From Vulgatibacter incomptus (GTDB taxonomy: Bacteria; Myxococcota; Myxococcia; Myxococcales; Vulgatibacteraceae): a stretch of 64,000 nt of DNA. Each line of letters begins with the position of its first letter. Positions within the stretch are counted from its first letter, which is position 1. The notes beneath the pieces are model-generated. The model saw nothing but the letters and a program-made list of their open reading frames with translations. It did not search any database and had not been told where the DNA came from. The stretch covers positions 800,001 to 864,000 of the forward strand of contig NZ_CP012332.1 in assembly GCF_001263175.1 (NCBI RefSeq), written 5' to 3'. Of this stretch, positions 1 to 11,681 are shown piece after piece. The translations under genes were made by a program, and so were the position numbers.

Positions 1-502
1 GTTCCTCTTCTCAGCGAACCCCGGCGAGGAGCCGAGGGCGCTGGGACGTGCGGCCAGCGGAGGCGAGCTCTCACGGGTGCTCCTCGCGCTCAAGCGGGCG
101 CTGGCCCGGGTGGATCCCGTGGAGAGCTACGTCTTCGACGAGGTCGACGCCGGGATCGGCGGCGCGACCGGCGTCATCGTCGGGCAGATGCTCCGCGACG
201 TGGCCCACGAGCGGCAGGTGCTCTGCGTGACCCACCTTCCTCAGGTGGCCGCCTTCGCAGACGTGCACCTCCAGGTGACCAAGGAGGTTCGCGAAGGTCG
301 AACCCACTCCCGGGTCGAACGGCTCGAGGCGAGGGAATCACGGCAGCGGCATCTCGCGCGGATGCTCTCGGGGAGCGAGGGTCCCGCCTCGCTTGCGGCG
401 GCGGCGGAGCTGCTCGGGCAAGCGCTTCCCGCGGAGCGCCCGTCCCCGACCGGCGTCGAAGGGATCGCCGGAGCCCGGCGGGGCCGACGCAAAGCGGCCT
501 GA
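1..502 (+). CDS. recN: DNA repair protein RecN, C-terminal part (5' end outside window)
   Basis: Only the last ~166 residues are present, open from base 2 to the stop at 500-502. RecN is an SMC-like ATPase that acts in RecA-dependent double-strand break repair. The visible part carries the ABC signature (ASGGELSR, about residues 19-26 of the fragment), the Walker B region (VFDEVDAGIGG) and the H-loop segment (LCVTHLPQVAAFAD), in the order expected for the RecN C-terminal head. The short basic tail (RRGRRKAA) is not conserved in the family as far as I know. The identity is secure; the full length cannot be judged. Confidence 0.93.
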   Translation, partial: FLFSANPGEEPRALGRAASGGELSRVLLALKRALARVDPVESYVFDEVDAGIGGATGVIVGQMLRDVAHERQVLCVTHLPQVAAFADVHLQVTKEVREGRTHSRVERLEARESRQRHLARMLSGSEGPASLAAAAELLGQALPAERPSPTGVEGIAGARRGRRKAA

Positions 503-664
503 TCCGGTGGCGGAACGAGCTCGTGATGGGCGAGAGTCAGGATCGAACGATGTCGTTCGTCGCCGCGGTCCCTGGGGAAGACGACCGTTGCGGGCGGGTA
601 GGGCGCGTCGCTAGCATCCCGCGGCTCCGGAGCGCGCAAAGCTCGACTGGGATCGGTGGATCGG

Positions 665-1408
665 ATGAACCTCGAACATTGCGGTCGCACCGACGTCGGG
701 CGCGTGCGGGATCACAACGAGGACTCGTTCCTCGAGAACGAGGCCCTCGGGCTCTTCGTCGTCGCCGACGGGATGGGCGGACACGCCGCTGGCGAGGTTG
801 CGTCGCGCCTCGCGGCGGAGACCATCGAGAACGAGGTCCGCACCCAGCTCGAGGTAGAGGGCGACGACGGCGAGGCTGCAGCGGACCTCGCCGGGATCCT
901 GCGCGACGCCGTCGAGGTCGCTGGCGCGCGGGTCTACCACCAGTCCAAGCGGAACCCGGCACAGGCCGGCATGGGCACGACCGCAACCGCCCTGCTCGTA
1001 CGCGACGGCAAGGCGGTGATCGGCCACGTCGGAGACAGCCGGGCGTACCTGTGGCGGGACGGAGAGCTCCGGCAGCTCACCGACGACCACTCCCTCGTCG
1101 CGGAGCAGGTCCGCGCGGGGCTCCTCCTGCCGGACGAGGCCCGCCACTCGCGGCTCCGGAACATCATCACCCGCTCGGTCGGCGTGGAGGAGCACGTCGA
1201 GGTCGACGTCCGCTCGGTGGACGCCGATGCGGACTCCCTCTTCCTGCTCTGCTCCGACGGACTCACGAACCTCGTGGACGACGACGAGATCGCCGAGGCC
1301 GCGCAGACGCTGCCGGTCGACATGCTGCCGTCCGCCCTCGTCGACCTCGCGAACGAGCGGGGCGGCGACGACAACATCACGGTGATCGTGGTGCGGGTCG
1401 GCGCGTAG
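665..1408 (+). CDS. PP2C-family serine/threonine protein phosphatase (Stp/PrpC type)
   Basis: A metal-dependent PP2C phosphatase of bacterial Stp/PrpC size (247 aa), which dephosphorylates Ser/Thr of proteins phosphorylated by Hanks-type kinases. The PP2C motifs occur in order: RxxNEDS-type segment (DHNEDSF, ~20-26), ADGMGGH with metal-binding Asp (~35-41), GTTATA, HVGDSRAYLWRDG, LCSDGLTNLVDDDEI and C-terminal DDNITVIVVRV. It has no membrane segment or extra domain. ATG 665 was chosen because GGTGG lies five bases upstream; an in-frame GTG at 656 would add three residues. No kinase gene is adjacent, so the partner is unknown. Confidence 0.9.
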   Translation: MNLEHCGRTDVGRVRDHNEDSFLENEALGLFVVADGMGGHAAGEVASRLAAETIENEVRTQLEVEGDDGEAAADLAGILRDAVEVAGARVYHQSKRNPAQAGMGTTATALLVRDGKAVIGHVGDSRAYLWRDGELRQLTDDHSLVAEQVRAGLLLPDEARHSRLRNIITRSVGVEEHVEVDVRSVDADADSLFLLCSDGLTNLVDDDEIAEAAQTLPVDMLPSALVDLANERGGDDNITVIVVRVGA

Positions 1409-1525
1409 CCAGCTCGGCAGGAGCGCTGCCAATCGGCGATTCCAGTCCGGCGAGGATTAGGCGATCGCCCTCCGTCTGGTGCGACCCAGGCGGGGGAAGC
1501 GAGGCGTTCCTTGGATTCTTTTCAG

Positions 1526-1555
1526 TTGATCGCGCGCGGAGCCCTCAAATAGGGT
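1526..1555 (+). promoter_or_regulatory. Weak sigma-70-like promoter candidate before the M23 peptidase gene
   Basis: TTGATC (1526-1531) is followed after 18 bases by TAGGGT (1550-1555). The -10 match is poor. If used, transcription would start near 1562, which supports a translation start well inside the open frame that begins there. The rest of 1409-1673 shows no gene. Confidence 0.2.
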
Positions 1556-1673
1556 CCGGCGAGTGGGTCGAACCGGCCAAGTCTTTGGCCGTCGATCGGA
1601 GGCGTCCCGCGTATCCAGATTGCCCATTGGAGCTCGGAATGCCGTCTCCATGGGCGCCGCAAGGGAGAAGAGT

Positions 1674-2561
1674 TTGCCGCAGCGTTCCTACACGATCCTC
1701 GTGGTGCCCGACCGCGCTTCGACGACGAAGCGTTTTCGCGTCGGCCATCGGGCCATCCTCGCAACCTGCGCGGCAGCGGGTGCCGCGACGTTGGCCCTGT
1801 CGGGGATCGGGATTCACTACGCAGGCCTGATCGATCACGCGGAGGACAACCGCCTCCTGCGGGACGAGAACGCGCAGCTCCGCTCGCAGCTCCGGCTGGT
1901 GCAGGAGAAGGTGGCCCACATCGACGAGACCCTGGATCGGGTCGGCCGCTTCGACCAGAAGCTCCGCGCCCTGACCTCGCTCAGCGACCAGGAGCGGAAC
2001 CTGGCGATCGGTCCGCTCGATGCGCCTGACGCCCACGACGCCGAAGCGATCGAGGACGCCCACGACGATCTCGGCGAGAAGCTCGAGGCCCTGGTGGACG
2101 AGGCGGCGAAGAGCGAGCGGAGCCTCGCCGAGCTGCAGCGTTACTTCGAGGATCAGAAAAGCCTGCTCGCCTCCACGCCATCCATCTGGCCTGCGCGCGG
2201 CTGGGTGACGAGCGACTTCGGGAGTCGGCTCGACCCCTATACGGCCCATCGGGTGGTCCACAAGGGGTTGGACATCGCCAACCGAGCGGGCTCCGCCGTG
2301 ATCGCGCCGGCGGACGGCGTGGTGGTCTACGCCGGCGCCGAGAGCGGCTACGGAAAGGTCGTGGTCCTCGACCACGGCTTCGGCGTGAAGACCCGCTTCG
2401 GCCACCTCTCGAAGATCGAGGCCATCGTCGGGCAGAAGGTGCGGCGCGGCCAGCAGATCGCGGCGATGGGGAACACCGGCCGCTCCACCGGCCCGCACCT
2501 CCACTACGAGGTGAGGGTGAACGGCATTCCGGAGAACCCCCGGAAGTTCATCCTGGAGTAG
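1674..2561 (+). CDS. Membrane-anchored M23 (LytM-type) metallopeptidase
   Basis: A peptidoglycan endopeptidase-type protein or a catalytic/regulatory LytM factor acting in the periplasm. From the chosen start: a short cytoplasmic segment, one membrane segment (~25-45, AILATCAAAGAATLALSGIG), a coiled-coil stretch (~55-165, with repeated Glu/Leu/Gln) and a C-terminal M23 domain (~175-295). Zinc-ligand motifs are present: HKGLD (H-x3-D) and GPHLHYE (HxH), so it looks catalytically competent. The TTG at 1674 is preferred because GGAG lies six bases upstream; an ATG at 1650 would add eight residues and has no good ribosome site. It lies upstream of secA in the same direction, 270 bases away. Confidence 0.85.
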   Translation: MPQRSYTILVVPDRASTTKRFRVGHRAILATCAAAGAATLALSGIGIHYAGLIDHAEDNRLLRDENAQLRSQLRLVQEKVAHIDETLDRVGRFDQKLRALTSLSDQERNLAIGPLDAPDAHDAEAIEDAHDDLGEKLEALVDEAAKSERSLAELQRYFEDQKSLLASTPSIWPARGWVTSDFGSRLDPYTAHRVVHKGLDIANRAGSAVIAPADGVVVYAGAESGYGKVVVLDHGFGVKTRFGHLSKIEAIVGQKVRRGQQIAAMGNTGRSTGPHLHYEVRVNGIPENPRKFILE

Positions 2562-2619
2562 CGCCCGCGATGGAGGAGCCGCTCCTCCCCTCGTGGCGCC
2601 AGCGCCCGTCATCGGGCCA

Positions 2620-2721
2620 GGCGAGCCGGGAAATCCGCGTCGGTCTCGGCGAGCCGGGAAATCCGCGAGGCGTTGGCGCGTTTCAGTCCCGGCACCCAGT
2701 TGCCGGAGCCGGGAGATCCGG
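2620..2721. repeat. Short interspersed direct repeats in the secA upstream region
   Basis: A 20-base sequence with core GAGCCGGGAAATCCGCG occurs perfectly at 2620-2639 and 2649-2668, 29 bases apart start to start. A diverged third copy (GGAGCCGGGAGATCCG) sits at 2705-2720. The region 2562-2831 holds no gene. The repeats are upstream of secA, so they could be operator-like, but nothing in the sequence proves this. Confidence 0.6.
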
Positions 2722-2831
2722 TAGGAAGCCGACGTTTGGAGCTTCCTTCGACCCCTCCGGCGCATATAGTGCGCGATTCAAACGGAGCCTCTGGGCTCCG
2801 GAACCCGTTCTCGTAGTGTCAGGTGGCCTCG

Positions 2832-5720
<2,889 letters not shown>

Positions 5721-5814
5721 CAGGTGGCCGAACGCCAGGGAGGACGCCGGCTGGCCGGCCTCCCTGGCGAGCGCCGGCCCCTCCGATCGGGCCGGGCCCG
5801 CAACTGTTGATATC

Positions 5815-5843
5815 TTGATCGTTCAGGAGAGGCGTGCTATGGC
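5815..5843 (+). promoter_or_regulatory. Possible promoter for rpsB and its ~150-base leader
   Basis: TTGATC (5815-5820), a 17-base spacer and TATGGC (5838-5843) give a moderate sigma-70-like fit. Transcription from here would leave about 145 bases of untranslated leader before rpsB. Leaders of rpsB are autoregulated by S2 in other bacteria; no specific fold could be proved here. No gene was seen in 5721-5995. Confidence 0.35.
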
Positions 5844-5995
5844 AGCGCGCCTCTTCGTCGTCAGGCCCTCGTCTCGAGGACCCGGCGGCTTGGAGCACAT
5901 CACTCACACGCCCGAGCGTCGTCGGATGGTGCCCTCGAGGAGAGGGATCCTGCGGCCTTGGCGGGCGTGGCGGAACAACCGAAAGGAAGAAGCAA

Positions 5996-7009
5996 ATGGA
6001 GCCTACGACCGAGACGCAGCCCGAAGCCTTCGCCCCTCCCGAGAGCCCGATGGCTGCCGCCGCCGCCGCCGCGACCGCGATCAGCATGAAGCAGCTGCTC
6101 GAGGCCGGCGTGCACTTCGGCCACCAGACCCGTCGCTGGAACCCGAAGATGAAGCCGTACATCTTCGGCGCCCGCAACGGCATCTACATCATCGACCTGC
6201 AGAAGACCGTGAAGCTGGCGCGCAACGCGTTCCGCTTCGTGGCCGACTCGGTCGCCAAGGGCGGCACCGTCCTCTTCGTGGGCACCAAGAAGCAGGCCCA
6301 GGACGTGATCATGGAGGAGGCGACCCGCTGCAATCAGTTCCACGTCACCAACCGGTGGCTGGGCGGCACGCTCACCAACTTCAAGACGGTCAAGCAGGGC
6401 ATCGACCGCCTCAAGACCCTCGAGAAGATGGCCGAGGACGGCACCTTCGAGCGCCTCCCCAAGAAGGAGGTCGCCATCCTCATGCGCGAGCAGGACAAGC
6501 TCCAGCGCAACCTGGGCGGCATCAAGGAGCTCACCCGCCTCCCCAGCGTCCTCTTCGTGATCGACCCGAAGAAGGAGCACCTCGCGATCCACGAGGCGAA
6601 CCGCCTCGGGATCCCCGTGGTCGCCGTCGTCGACACGAACTGCGACCCCGAGGGCATCACCCACGTGATCCCGGGCAACGACGACGCCATCCGCTCGATC
6701 CGCCTCTTCGCCGGCAAGGTCGCCGACGCCGCCCTCGAGGGCATGGCGCGCTACGCCGCCACCCGCCACGAGCGCGCCGAGGAGCCGAGCCGTGAGCGTG
6801 AGGAAGAGGGCCGTGGCGAGCGCCGTGGTCCCCGTGGCGACCGCGGTGACCGCCGTGGTCCCGGTGGCGGCCGCCCCGGCGAGCGCCGTGGTCCGCCGCC
6901 GCGCGGCCCCCGCGCCGAGGCCGGTGGCGCCGAGGAGCGCCGTGGTCCCGCCGTCGAGGTGGTGCGCCGCGCCGAGCCCGCCGCCGAGGCCGCGCCGGAC
7001 GCGGAGTAA
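5996..7009 (+). CDS. rpsB: 30S ribosomal protein S2 with Arg/Gly-rich C-terminal extension
   Basis: Ribosomal protein S2, 337 aa against ~240 in E. coli. The core (~30-262) is typical, starting [24 protein letters not shown] and containing [21 protein letters not shown] and [13 protein letters not shown]. It is flanked by a ~29-residue acidic/Ala-rich N-terminal extension and a ~75-residue C-terminal tail made of Arg, Gly, Glu and Pro (segments such as [16 protein letters not shown]), ending in an acidic stretch. The tail resembles RNA-binding RGG-type regions; its role is unknown. The start at 5996 has AAGGAAG upstream and replaces a longer open frame from 5834 that has no family support. 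tsf follows. Confidence 0.96.
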   Translation: MEPTTETQPEAFAPPESPMAAAAAAATAISMKQLLEAGVHFGHQTRRWNPKMKPYIFGARNGIYIIDLQKTVKLARNAFRFVADSVAKGGTVLFVGTKKQAQDVIMEEATRCNQFHVTNRWLGGTLTNFKTVKQGIDRLKTLEKMAEDGTFERLPKKEVAILMREQDKLQRNLGGIKELTRLPSVLFVIDPKKEHLAIHEANRLGIPVVAVVDTNCDPEGITHVIPGNDDAIRSIRLFAGKVADAALEGMARYAATRHERAEEPSREREEEGRGERRGPRGDRGDRRGPGGGRPGERRGPPPRGPRAEAGGAEERRGPAVEVVRRAEPAAEAAPDAE

Positions 7010-7027
7010 GCCCCCCGCGTCGCCTTT

Positions 7028-7142
7028 CGCCCGCGCAGCTTTCGCGCGGGCGTGAGCTGCCACTCCACGCGGCGCGGGCCTTGGACCCGCGCCGCATCGT
7101 TCTGAGCCCCTCCTCCTGCGAAGTGAGCGCAGACGGAGGAGG
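7028..7142 (+). promoter_or_regulatory. Three consecutive stem-loops between rpsB and tsf
   Basis: Perfect inverted repeats: 9 bp (7028-7036 with 7044-7052), 10 bp (7069-7078 with 7086-7095) and 8 bp (7109-7116 with 7135-7142, with an inner TGCG/CGCA pairing). None is followed by a clear U-run. They fill most of the 191-base gap and could modulate readthrough or mRNA stability, so that tsf is expressed differently from rpsB. Function is inferred. Confidence 0.6.
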
Positions 7143-7200
7143 GACGCGCACGGCGCGCCGACTCGCGTCGAGCGCGCCTTCGTTTCAAAAGAGGTGAACC

Positions 7201-7857
7201 ATGGCCGAAGTGACCGCAGCAGCAGTTAAGGAGCTCCGCGAGAAGACCGGCGCGGGGATGATGGACTGCAAGAAGGCCCTCTCCGCCACCGAGGGTGACA
7301 TGGAGAAGGCGATCGACTGGCTCCGCCAGAAGGGCCTCTCCGCCGCGGCGAAGAAGGCCGGCCGCGCTGCTACCGAGGGTGCAGTCACCAGCTACATCCA
7401 CGGCGCCGGCAAGATCGGCGTCCTCGTCGAGGTGAACTGCGAGACCGACTTCGTCGCTCGCAATGAGGGCTTCCAGGAGCTGGTCCGCGACATCGCGATG
7501 CACATCGCGGCCGCGGCGCCCCTGTACGTCCGCCGCGAAGAGGTGGATCCCGCCATCCTCGAGCGAGAGCTCGACGTCTACCGCGGCCAGCTCAAGGAGC
7601 AGGGCAAGCCGGAGAAGATCTGGGACAAGATTCTCGAGGGCAAGCGGGAGAAGTTCTACCAGGACATCTGCCTGCTCGAGCAGCCCTTCGTGAAGGATCC
7701 GGACAAGACCGTTCAGCAGCTCGTGAACGAGGCCGTTGCGAAGATCGGTGAGAACATCACCGTCCGCCGCTTCGCCCGCTTCGTTCTCGGCGAGGGCCTC
7801 GAGAAGAAGACCGAGAACTTCGCCGAGGAGATCGCCAAGACCGCCGGTCTGGCCTGA
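7201..7857 (+). CDS. tsf: Elongation factor Ts
   Basis: The guanine nucleotide exchange factor for EF-Tu. It is 218 aa, the short type, compared with 283 in E. coli. The N-terminal UBA-like domain ([19 protein letters not shown], ~9-27) and the EF-Tu-binding core with the TDFVAR motif ([11 protein letters not shown], ~81-91) are clear; the C-terminal [17 protein letters not shown] is conserved. AGAGGTG precedes ATG 7201. The order rpsB-tsf-pyrH-frr is widely conserved. A terminator-like hairpin follows, so pyrH is probably transcribed separately. Confidence 0.97.
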   Translation: MAEVTAAAVKELREKTGAGMMDCKKALSATEGDMEKAIDWLRQKGLSAAAKKAGRAATEGAVTSYIHGAGKIGVLVEVNCETDFVARNEGFQELVRDIAMHIAAAAPLYVRREEVDPAILERELDVYRGQLKEQGKPEKIWDKILEGKREKFYQDICLLEQPFVKDPDKTVQQLVNEAVAKIGENITVRRFARFVLGEGLEKKTENFAEEIAKTAGLA

Positions 7858-7882
7858 TCCCCGCGCAGAGTGAAGAAGCGAA

Positions 7883-7927
7883 TGCTCCCGTCCGCGTTTT
7901 CGGGCGGGAGCACCCGCAAACTTTTTT
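7883..7927 (+). terminator. Intrinsic terminator after tsf
   Basis: A 12-bp stem (7883-7894 paired with 7901-7912, one G-U pair) with loop CGTTTT is followed nine bases later by six T residues (7922-7927). It ends the rpsB-tsf unit. Confidence 0.75.
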
Positions 7928-8084
7928 CGGTCCAAGTGATCCCGGTCGCCGCGAGGCGACATTCGAGAAACGGCGGAAGGAGCGGGAAGCCGTCTCGAAG
8001 CAACCGGGGGCCGAGAAGACGAAAAACCCGCTCCTTCCTCTATTTTCCCTCCCCCATAAGTCCTCTGCCGCTTCGCCTCTCGCC

Positions 8085-8113
8085 TTGACCCCTTGGGAGG
8101 TGCGCGCTACAAA
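8085..8113 (+). promoter_or_regulatory. Sigma-70-type promoter for pyrH-frr
   Basis: TTGACC (8085-8090), a 17-base spacer and TACAAA (8108-8113) lie 57 bases before the pyrH start and just after the tsf terminator. The -35 matches consensus at five of six bases, the -10 at four. Confidence 0.6.
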
Positions 8114-8169
8114 CCCGCGCGAACGCCGCCTCGACCCGAGCACGGTCGGCGCCGGACCCTGGGTGCGCC

Positions 8170-8904
8170 ATGGCAGATCCCCGATTCAATCGAATCCTGC
8201 TCAAACTCTCCGGCGAAGCCTTGATGGGCCCCGGGAAGTACGGGATCGACACCCAGACCCTCGACCAGATCGCCGAAGAGGTCGGCGAGGTCGTTGAGAT
8301 GGGCGTCGAGACCGCCCTCGTCATCGGAGGCGGGAACATCTTCCGCGGCGTCTCCGGCGCGGCAGAGGGCATGGATCGCTCGAGCGCCGACTACATGGGG
8401 ATGCTCGCGACGGTCATCAACTCCCTCGCGCTCCAGGACGCGCTCGAGAAGCGCGGCGTGAGCACCCGGGTGCAGTCGGCCATAGAGATGCGCCAGATCG
8501 CCGAGCCCTACATCCGCCGTCGGGCCTCGCGCCACCTCGAGAAGGGGCGGGTGGTGATCTTCGCCGCCGGCACCGGCAACCCGTTCTTCACCACCGACAC
8601 CGCCGCCGCCCTGCGGGCCATGGAGATCAAGGCCGAGGTGATGCTGAAGGCGACCAAGGTGGACGGCGTCTACACCGCCGACCCCAAGAAGGACCCGAGC
8701 GCCCGCCGTTACAAGACCCTGAGCTACATGGACGTGCTCCAGAACGAGCTCAAGGTCATGGACGCGACGGCGGTCTCGCTCTGCATGGACAACAACCTGC
8801 CGCTCGTCGTCTTCGACCTCACCGTTCCCGGCAACGTGGTGCGGATGGTCCGTGGCGAGGATGTCGGTACGATGGTGGGCAAGATCCCCACCGTTTGCGC
8901 TTGA
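8170..8904 (+). CDS. pyrH: Uridylate kinase (UMP kinase)
   Basis: Phosphorylates UMP to UDP in pyrimidine nucleotide synthesis; a cytoplasmic hexamer of the amino-acid-kinase fold. It is 244 aa, normal for the family. Motifs: [11 protein letters not shown] near the N-terminus, [10 protein letters not shown] (~55-64), [21 protein letters not shown] (UMP binding), [20 protein letters not shown] and [16 protein letters not shown]. It has its own promoter and is followed 14 bases later by frr, which it probably shares a transcript with. Confidence 0.97.
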   Translation: MADPRFNRILLKLSGEALMGPGKYGIDTQTLDQIAEEVGEVVEMGVETALVIGGGNIFRGVSGAAEGMDRSSADYMGMLATVINSLALQDALEKRGVSTRVQSAIEMRQIAEPYIRRRASRHLEKGRVVIFAAGTGNPFFTTDTAAALRAMEIKAEVMLKATKVDGVYTADPKKDPSARRYKTLSYMDVLQNELKVMDATAVSLCMDNNLPLVVFDLTVPGNVVRMVRGEDVGTMVGKIPTVCA

Positions 8905-8918
8905 AGGGAGCGACTTCG

Positions 8919-9479
8919 ATGGCTGGCGAGGAGATCATCAAGGACTTCAAGGGTCGGGTCGAGAAGACGCTCGAGGATTTGCGCCGCGAGCTCTCCAAGA
9001 TCCGCACGGGTCGCGCCAACGCCAGCGTCCTCGAGGGCGTGCAGGTCGACTCCTACGGCTCGCGCATGCCGCTGAACGCCGTGGCGACGATCACCGTCCC
9101 CGACGCGCGCACGATCGTGATCAAGCCCTTCGATCGCTCGCAGATCCCCGCGATCGAGAAGGGGATCAACGAGGCCGGCGTCGGGATCACCCCGCAGAAC
9201 GACGGCACCGTGATCCGCCTCCCGGTTCCGCCCCTCACCGAGGAGCGCCGGAAGGAGATCGCCAAGCAGGTGAAGAAGCGGGGCGAGGAGCACAAGGTCG
9301 CCGTCCGCAACCTGCGCCGCGACGCCAACGAGCAGATCAAGGCCCAGACCAAGGACAGCGTGCTCTCCACGGACGACGAGAAGCGCCTCCTGGATCAGGT
9401 CCAGAAGGAGACCGACGGCGGCATCGCCATGGTCGACCAGATCGTGGCCCGCAAGGAGAAGGAGGTCATGGAGATCTGA
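8919..9479 (+). CDS. frr: Ribosome recycling factor
   Basis: Splits post-termination ribosomes together with EF-G. From ATG 8919 (GGGAG about eight bases upstream) the product is 186 aa, the usual family length; an earlier in-frame codon at 8895 overlaps pyrH and adds eight unsupported residues. The RRF signature is plain: LSKIRTGRANASVLEGVQVD, then PPLTEERRKEIAKQVKK and VRNLRRDANEQIK, with a long helical C-terminus. The next gene begins 22 bases downstream. Confidence 0.96.
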   Translation: MAGEEIIKDFKGRVEKTLEDLRRELSKIRTGRANASVLEGVQVDSYGSRMPLNAVATITVPDARTIVIKPFDRSQIPAIEKGINEAGVGITPQNDGTVIRLPVPPLTEERRKEIAKQVKKRGEEHKVAVRNLRRDANEQIKAQTKDSVLSTDDEKRLLDQVQKETDGGIAMVDQIVARKEKEVMEI

Positions 9480-9501
9480 GTCGTCGATCTCCGCCTCTCC
9501 G

Positions 9502-11637
9502 ATGAGCCACCGCCAGACCGACAGGGCCGAGCGGCTCCTCGATCTGGTCAGCCTGCTGCTTGGGGCGGACCACCCGATCTCCTGGGCGGAGCTCCGCGAG
9601 GCGTTCCCGGGCGATTACGGCACGGGCAAGCCCGACTCTTGCCTGCGAAAGTGGGAGCGGGACAAGGCCGAGCTGGTGGACATGGGGCTCCCGCTGCGCT
9701 GGATCCCCCCCACTGGCGACGGTGACACCGGCGGTTACGTCCTCGATCGCGCCCAGTACTTCCTGGGCGATCTCGACCTGGCTCCGGAGGAGCGGGCGCT
9801 CCTCTCGGTGGCGGGCGCCGCAGCGCTGGAGCAGCCGCAGTTTCCGCTGCGCACCGACCTCGCCCACGCGCTGAACAAGCTGCTCTTCGAGGACGCCGCC
9901 CGCGGCGAAGGCCCCGGCCCTCGGAGCGTCCCGCTCGTGCATCTCCCCGCCGCCGGCGCGGAGCTCCAGGCCGGCGTCCTCGAGGCCCTCGGCCAGGCCG
10001 TCGCCGCACGCAAGGACGTGGGCCTCTCCTATCGCGCCTTCGACGGGGCCGTCACCGAGCGCGCCGTCTCGCCCTATGGTCTCGCCTATCGGCGCGGGGC
10101 GTGGTTCCTCGTGGGCCACTGCCACCTGCGGGGCGGCCTGCGCACGTTCCAGGTCGAGCGGATCGCATCGCTCTCCCGCGGGAAGGGCACCAGCCGCGGC
10201 CCCGACTTCGACGTCCCCCAGGGCTTCGACGCGCGCGCCGTGGTGGGCAGGGAGCCCTGGGAGTTCGCCGTCCACCCGCCGGTCGAGGTGGAGATACGGC
10301 TCGATCCCGTGGTCGCGCTCCTCGCCCGGAGCCGCTTCGGGCGCGACGCGGTCGTCCTCGAGGATGACGCGGGCGCGTCAGTGAAGTTGCGAGTCACCTA
10401 CGGTGAAGCGCTCGTTCGAGAGGTGCTCCGGCTCGCGCCGCATGCCGAGCTCGTCTCTCCGCCGTCGCTGCGTGAGCGCGTGGCGGAGGTGGCCGGGCGC
10501 CTCGCCGCCGTCCACGAGGGGGAGGGCGAGAGCGCCGCTGCCGTTCGTGCCGCGGAACGCGTCGACGCCTGGGCAGCCGACGCGCGAACGTCGCCAGGCG
10601 AAGCCGACCGCTTGGCGGCCGATTCCCGCATGGCTCCCGGCTCGGGCACGCGGGCCATCACCGTCCCCGGCGATCTTCGGGAGCGGCTTCGCCGTGCGCT
10701 CTTCCTGATCCCCTACGCGGTCGCGAATCCGGGCTGCCGTGTCGACGACCTCGCGGCGGCGGCGCGGCTCTCGCCCGACCAGCTCCTCGCGGAGCTCGAC
10801 TTTCTCCGCATGGTGGGCCGCCCTCCCTACTCGCCCGCCGATCTCATCGACATCGACGTGAGCAACGGCAGGGTCGAGGTGGCGCTTCCCCAGGGCCTCC
10901 TGCGGCCTCCCTCGCTCACGCCCCTCGAGGCGGCCGCCCTGGACGCGGCGGCGAGCGCGCTGGCGGCGGAGGGCGGCGAGGCCCTCTCGCGCGCCAGGGA
11001 GAAGCTGCGCGCTGCGATCCCGACGTCCGCCCGCGAGCAGTTCGACAGCGTCGCGGGCCGCGTCCTCATGGACCACGGGGGCCTCGAGCTGGAGGTCGCG
11101 CGCCTGCTGGATCGCGCCATCGCCGAGCGGCGCGAGCTCGAGCTCACCTACTTCACCGCCGCCAGGGGCGAGGCACGGAGGCGCAGCCTGCGGCCGCTGG
11201 AGCGCGTGCTCCATCAGGGCTACTGGTACCTCCACGCCTTCTGCTGCGAGCGCCGCGACCGGAGGCTCTTCCGCCTCGACCGCGCCGCCGATCTGGTGCT
11301 CACCGAGCGCACCTTCGTGCCGCGGCCCTCCGACGACGACGCGCGCTTCCGCAGGCCCTCGCTCCACGCCCCCGGTGCGAACGCGCCCTTCGCGAGGGTG
11401 CGGATCGCCGAGGGGCCGTGGACCCGGGCCGAATCGCTCCGGCGCCTCGGCGCCGTGGAGGTCGTCACCCGAGGGGACGGCTCGGCGGAGGCGACCCTTC
11501 CAGCGGACGGCGAGGCCTTCGTCGCGGCGACGGTGCTCTCGCTGGGCGGCGACGCGGAGCTCCTCGAGTCCGGGCTGCTCCGCGAGCGGGTCCACACTGC
11601 GGCGCTCGCTACGCGCGAGCGCCACGAGCGCCGATAG
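9502..11637 (+). CDS. Tandem WYL-domain transcriptional regulator (PafB-PafC-like fusion)
   Basis: A 711-residue protein made of two regulator modules in a row. Module 1 (~1-345): winged-helix HTH (RLLDLVSLLLGADHPISWAE), then a WYL domain with GAWFLVGHCHLRGGLRTFQVERI. A linker of ~60 residues rich in Ala and Asp follows. Module 2 (~390-705): a second HTH-like region (YAVANPGCRVDDLAAAARL) and a WYL domain with GYWYLHAFCCERRDRRLFRLDR. In actinobacteria PafB and PafC are separate or fused WYL activators of the DNA damage response that sense single-stranded DNA; this architecture is the same, but the target genes here are unknown. It starts 22 bases after frr and converges with the next gene. Confidence 0.82.
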   Translation: MSHRQTDRAERLLDLVSLLLGADHPISWAELREAFPGDYGTGKPDSCLRKWERDKAELVDMGLPLRWIPPTGDGDTGGYVLDRAQYFLGDLDLAPEERALLSVAGAAALEQPQFPLRTDLAHALNKLLFEDAARGEGPGPRSVPLVHLPAAGAELQAGVLEALGQAVAARKDVGLSYRAFDGAVTERAVSPYGLAYRRGAWFLVGHCHLRGGLRTFQVERIASLSRGKGTSRGPDFDVPQGFDARAVVGREPWEFAVHPPVEVEIRLDPVVALLARSRFGRDAVVLEDDAGASVKLRVTYGEALVREVLRLAPHAELVSPPSLRERVAEVAGRLAAVHEGEGESAAAVRAAERVDAWAADARTSPGEADRLAADSRMAPGSGTRAITVPGDLRERLRRALFLIPYAVANPGCRVDDLAAAARLSPDQLLAELDFLRMVGRPPYSPADLIDIDVSNGRVEVALPQGLLRPPSLTPLEAAALDAAASALAAEGGEALSRAREKLRAAIPTSAREQFDSVAGRVLMDHGGLELEVARLLDRAIAERRELELTYFTAARGEARRRSLRPLERVLHQGYWYLHAFCCERRDRRLFRLDRAADLVLTERTFVPRPSDDDARFRRPSLHAPGANAPFARVRIAEGPWTRAESLRRLGAVEVVTRGDGSAEATLPADGEAFVAATVLSLGGDAELLESGLLRERVHTAALATRERHERR

Positions 11638-11681
11638 GCGCCGCGATCACCGGACGCCACCCCTGCCGAGGCCTTCGACGA

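Larger units (their letters stand above)
7858..8169 (+). other. tsf-pyrH intergenic region (312 bases): terminator then promoter
   Basis: No gene was found in this gap. It holds the terminator hairpin at 7883-7927 and the promoter at 8085-8113, both listed separately. The pyrimidine-rich stretch in between (about 8028-8055) shows no pattern I can interpret. Confidence 0.6.

Noticed and set aside
5900-7063. 387-residue minus-strand frame over rpsB
   Set aside because: Antisense shadow of rpsB, including the reverse of its repeat tail; no recognisable domain.
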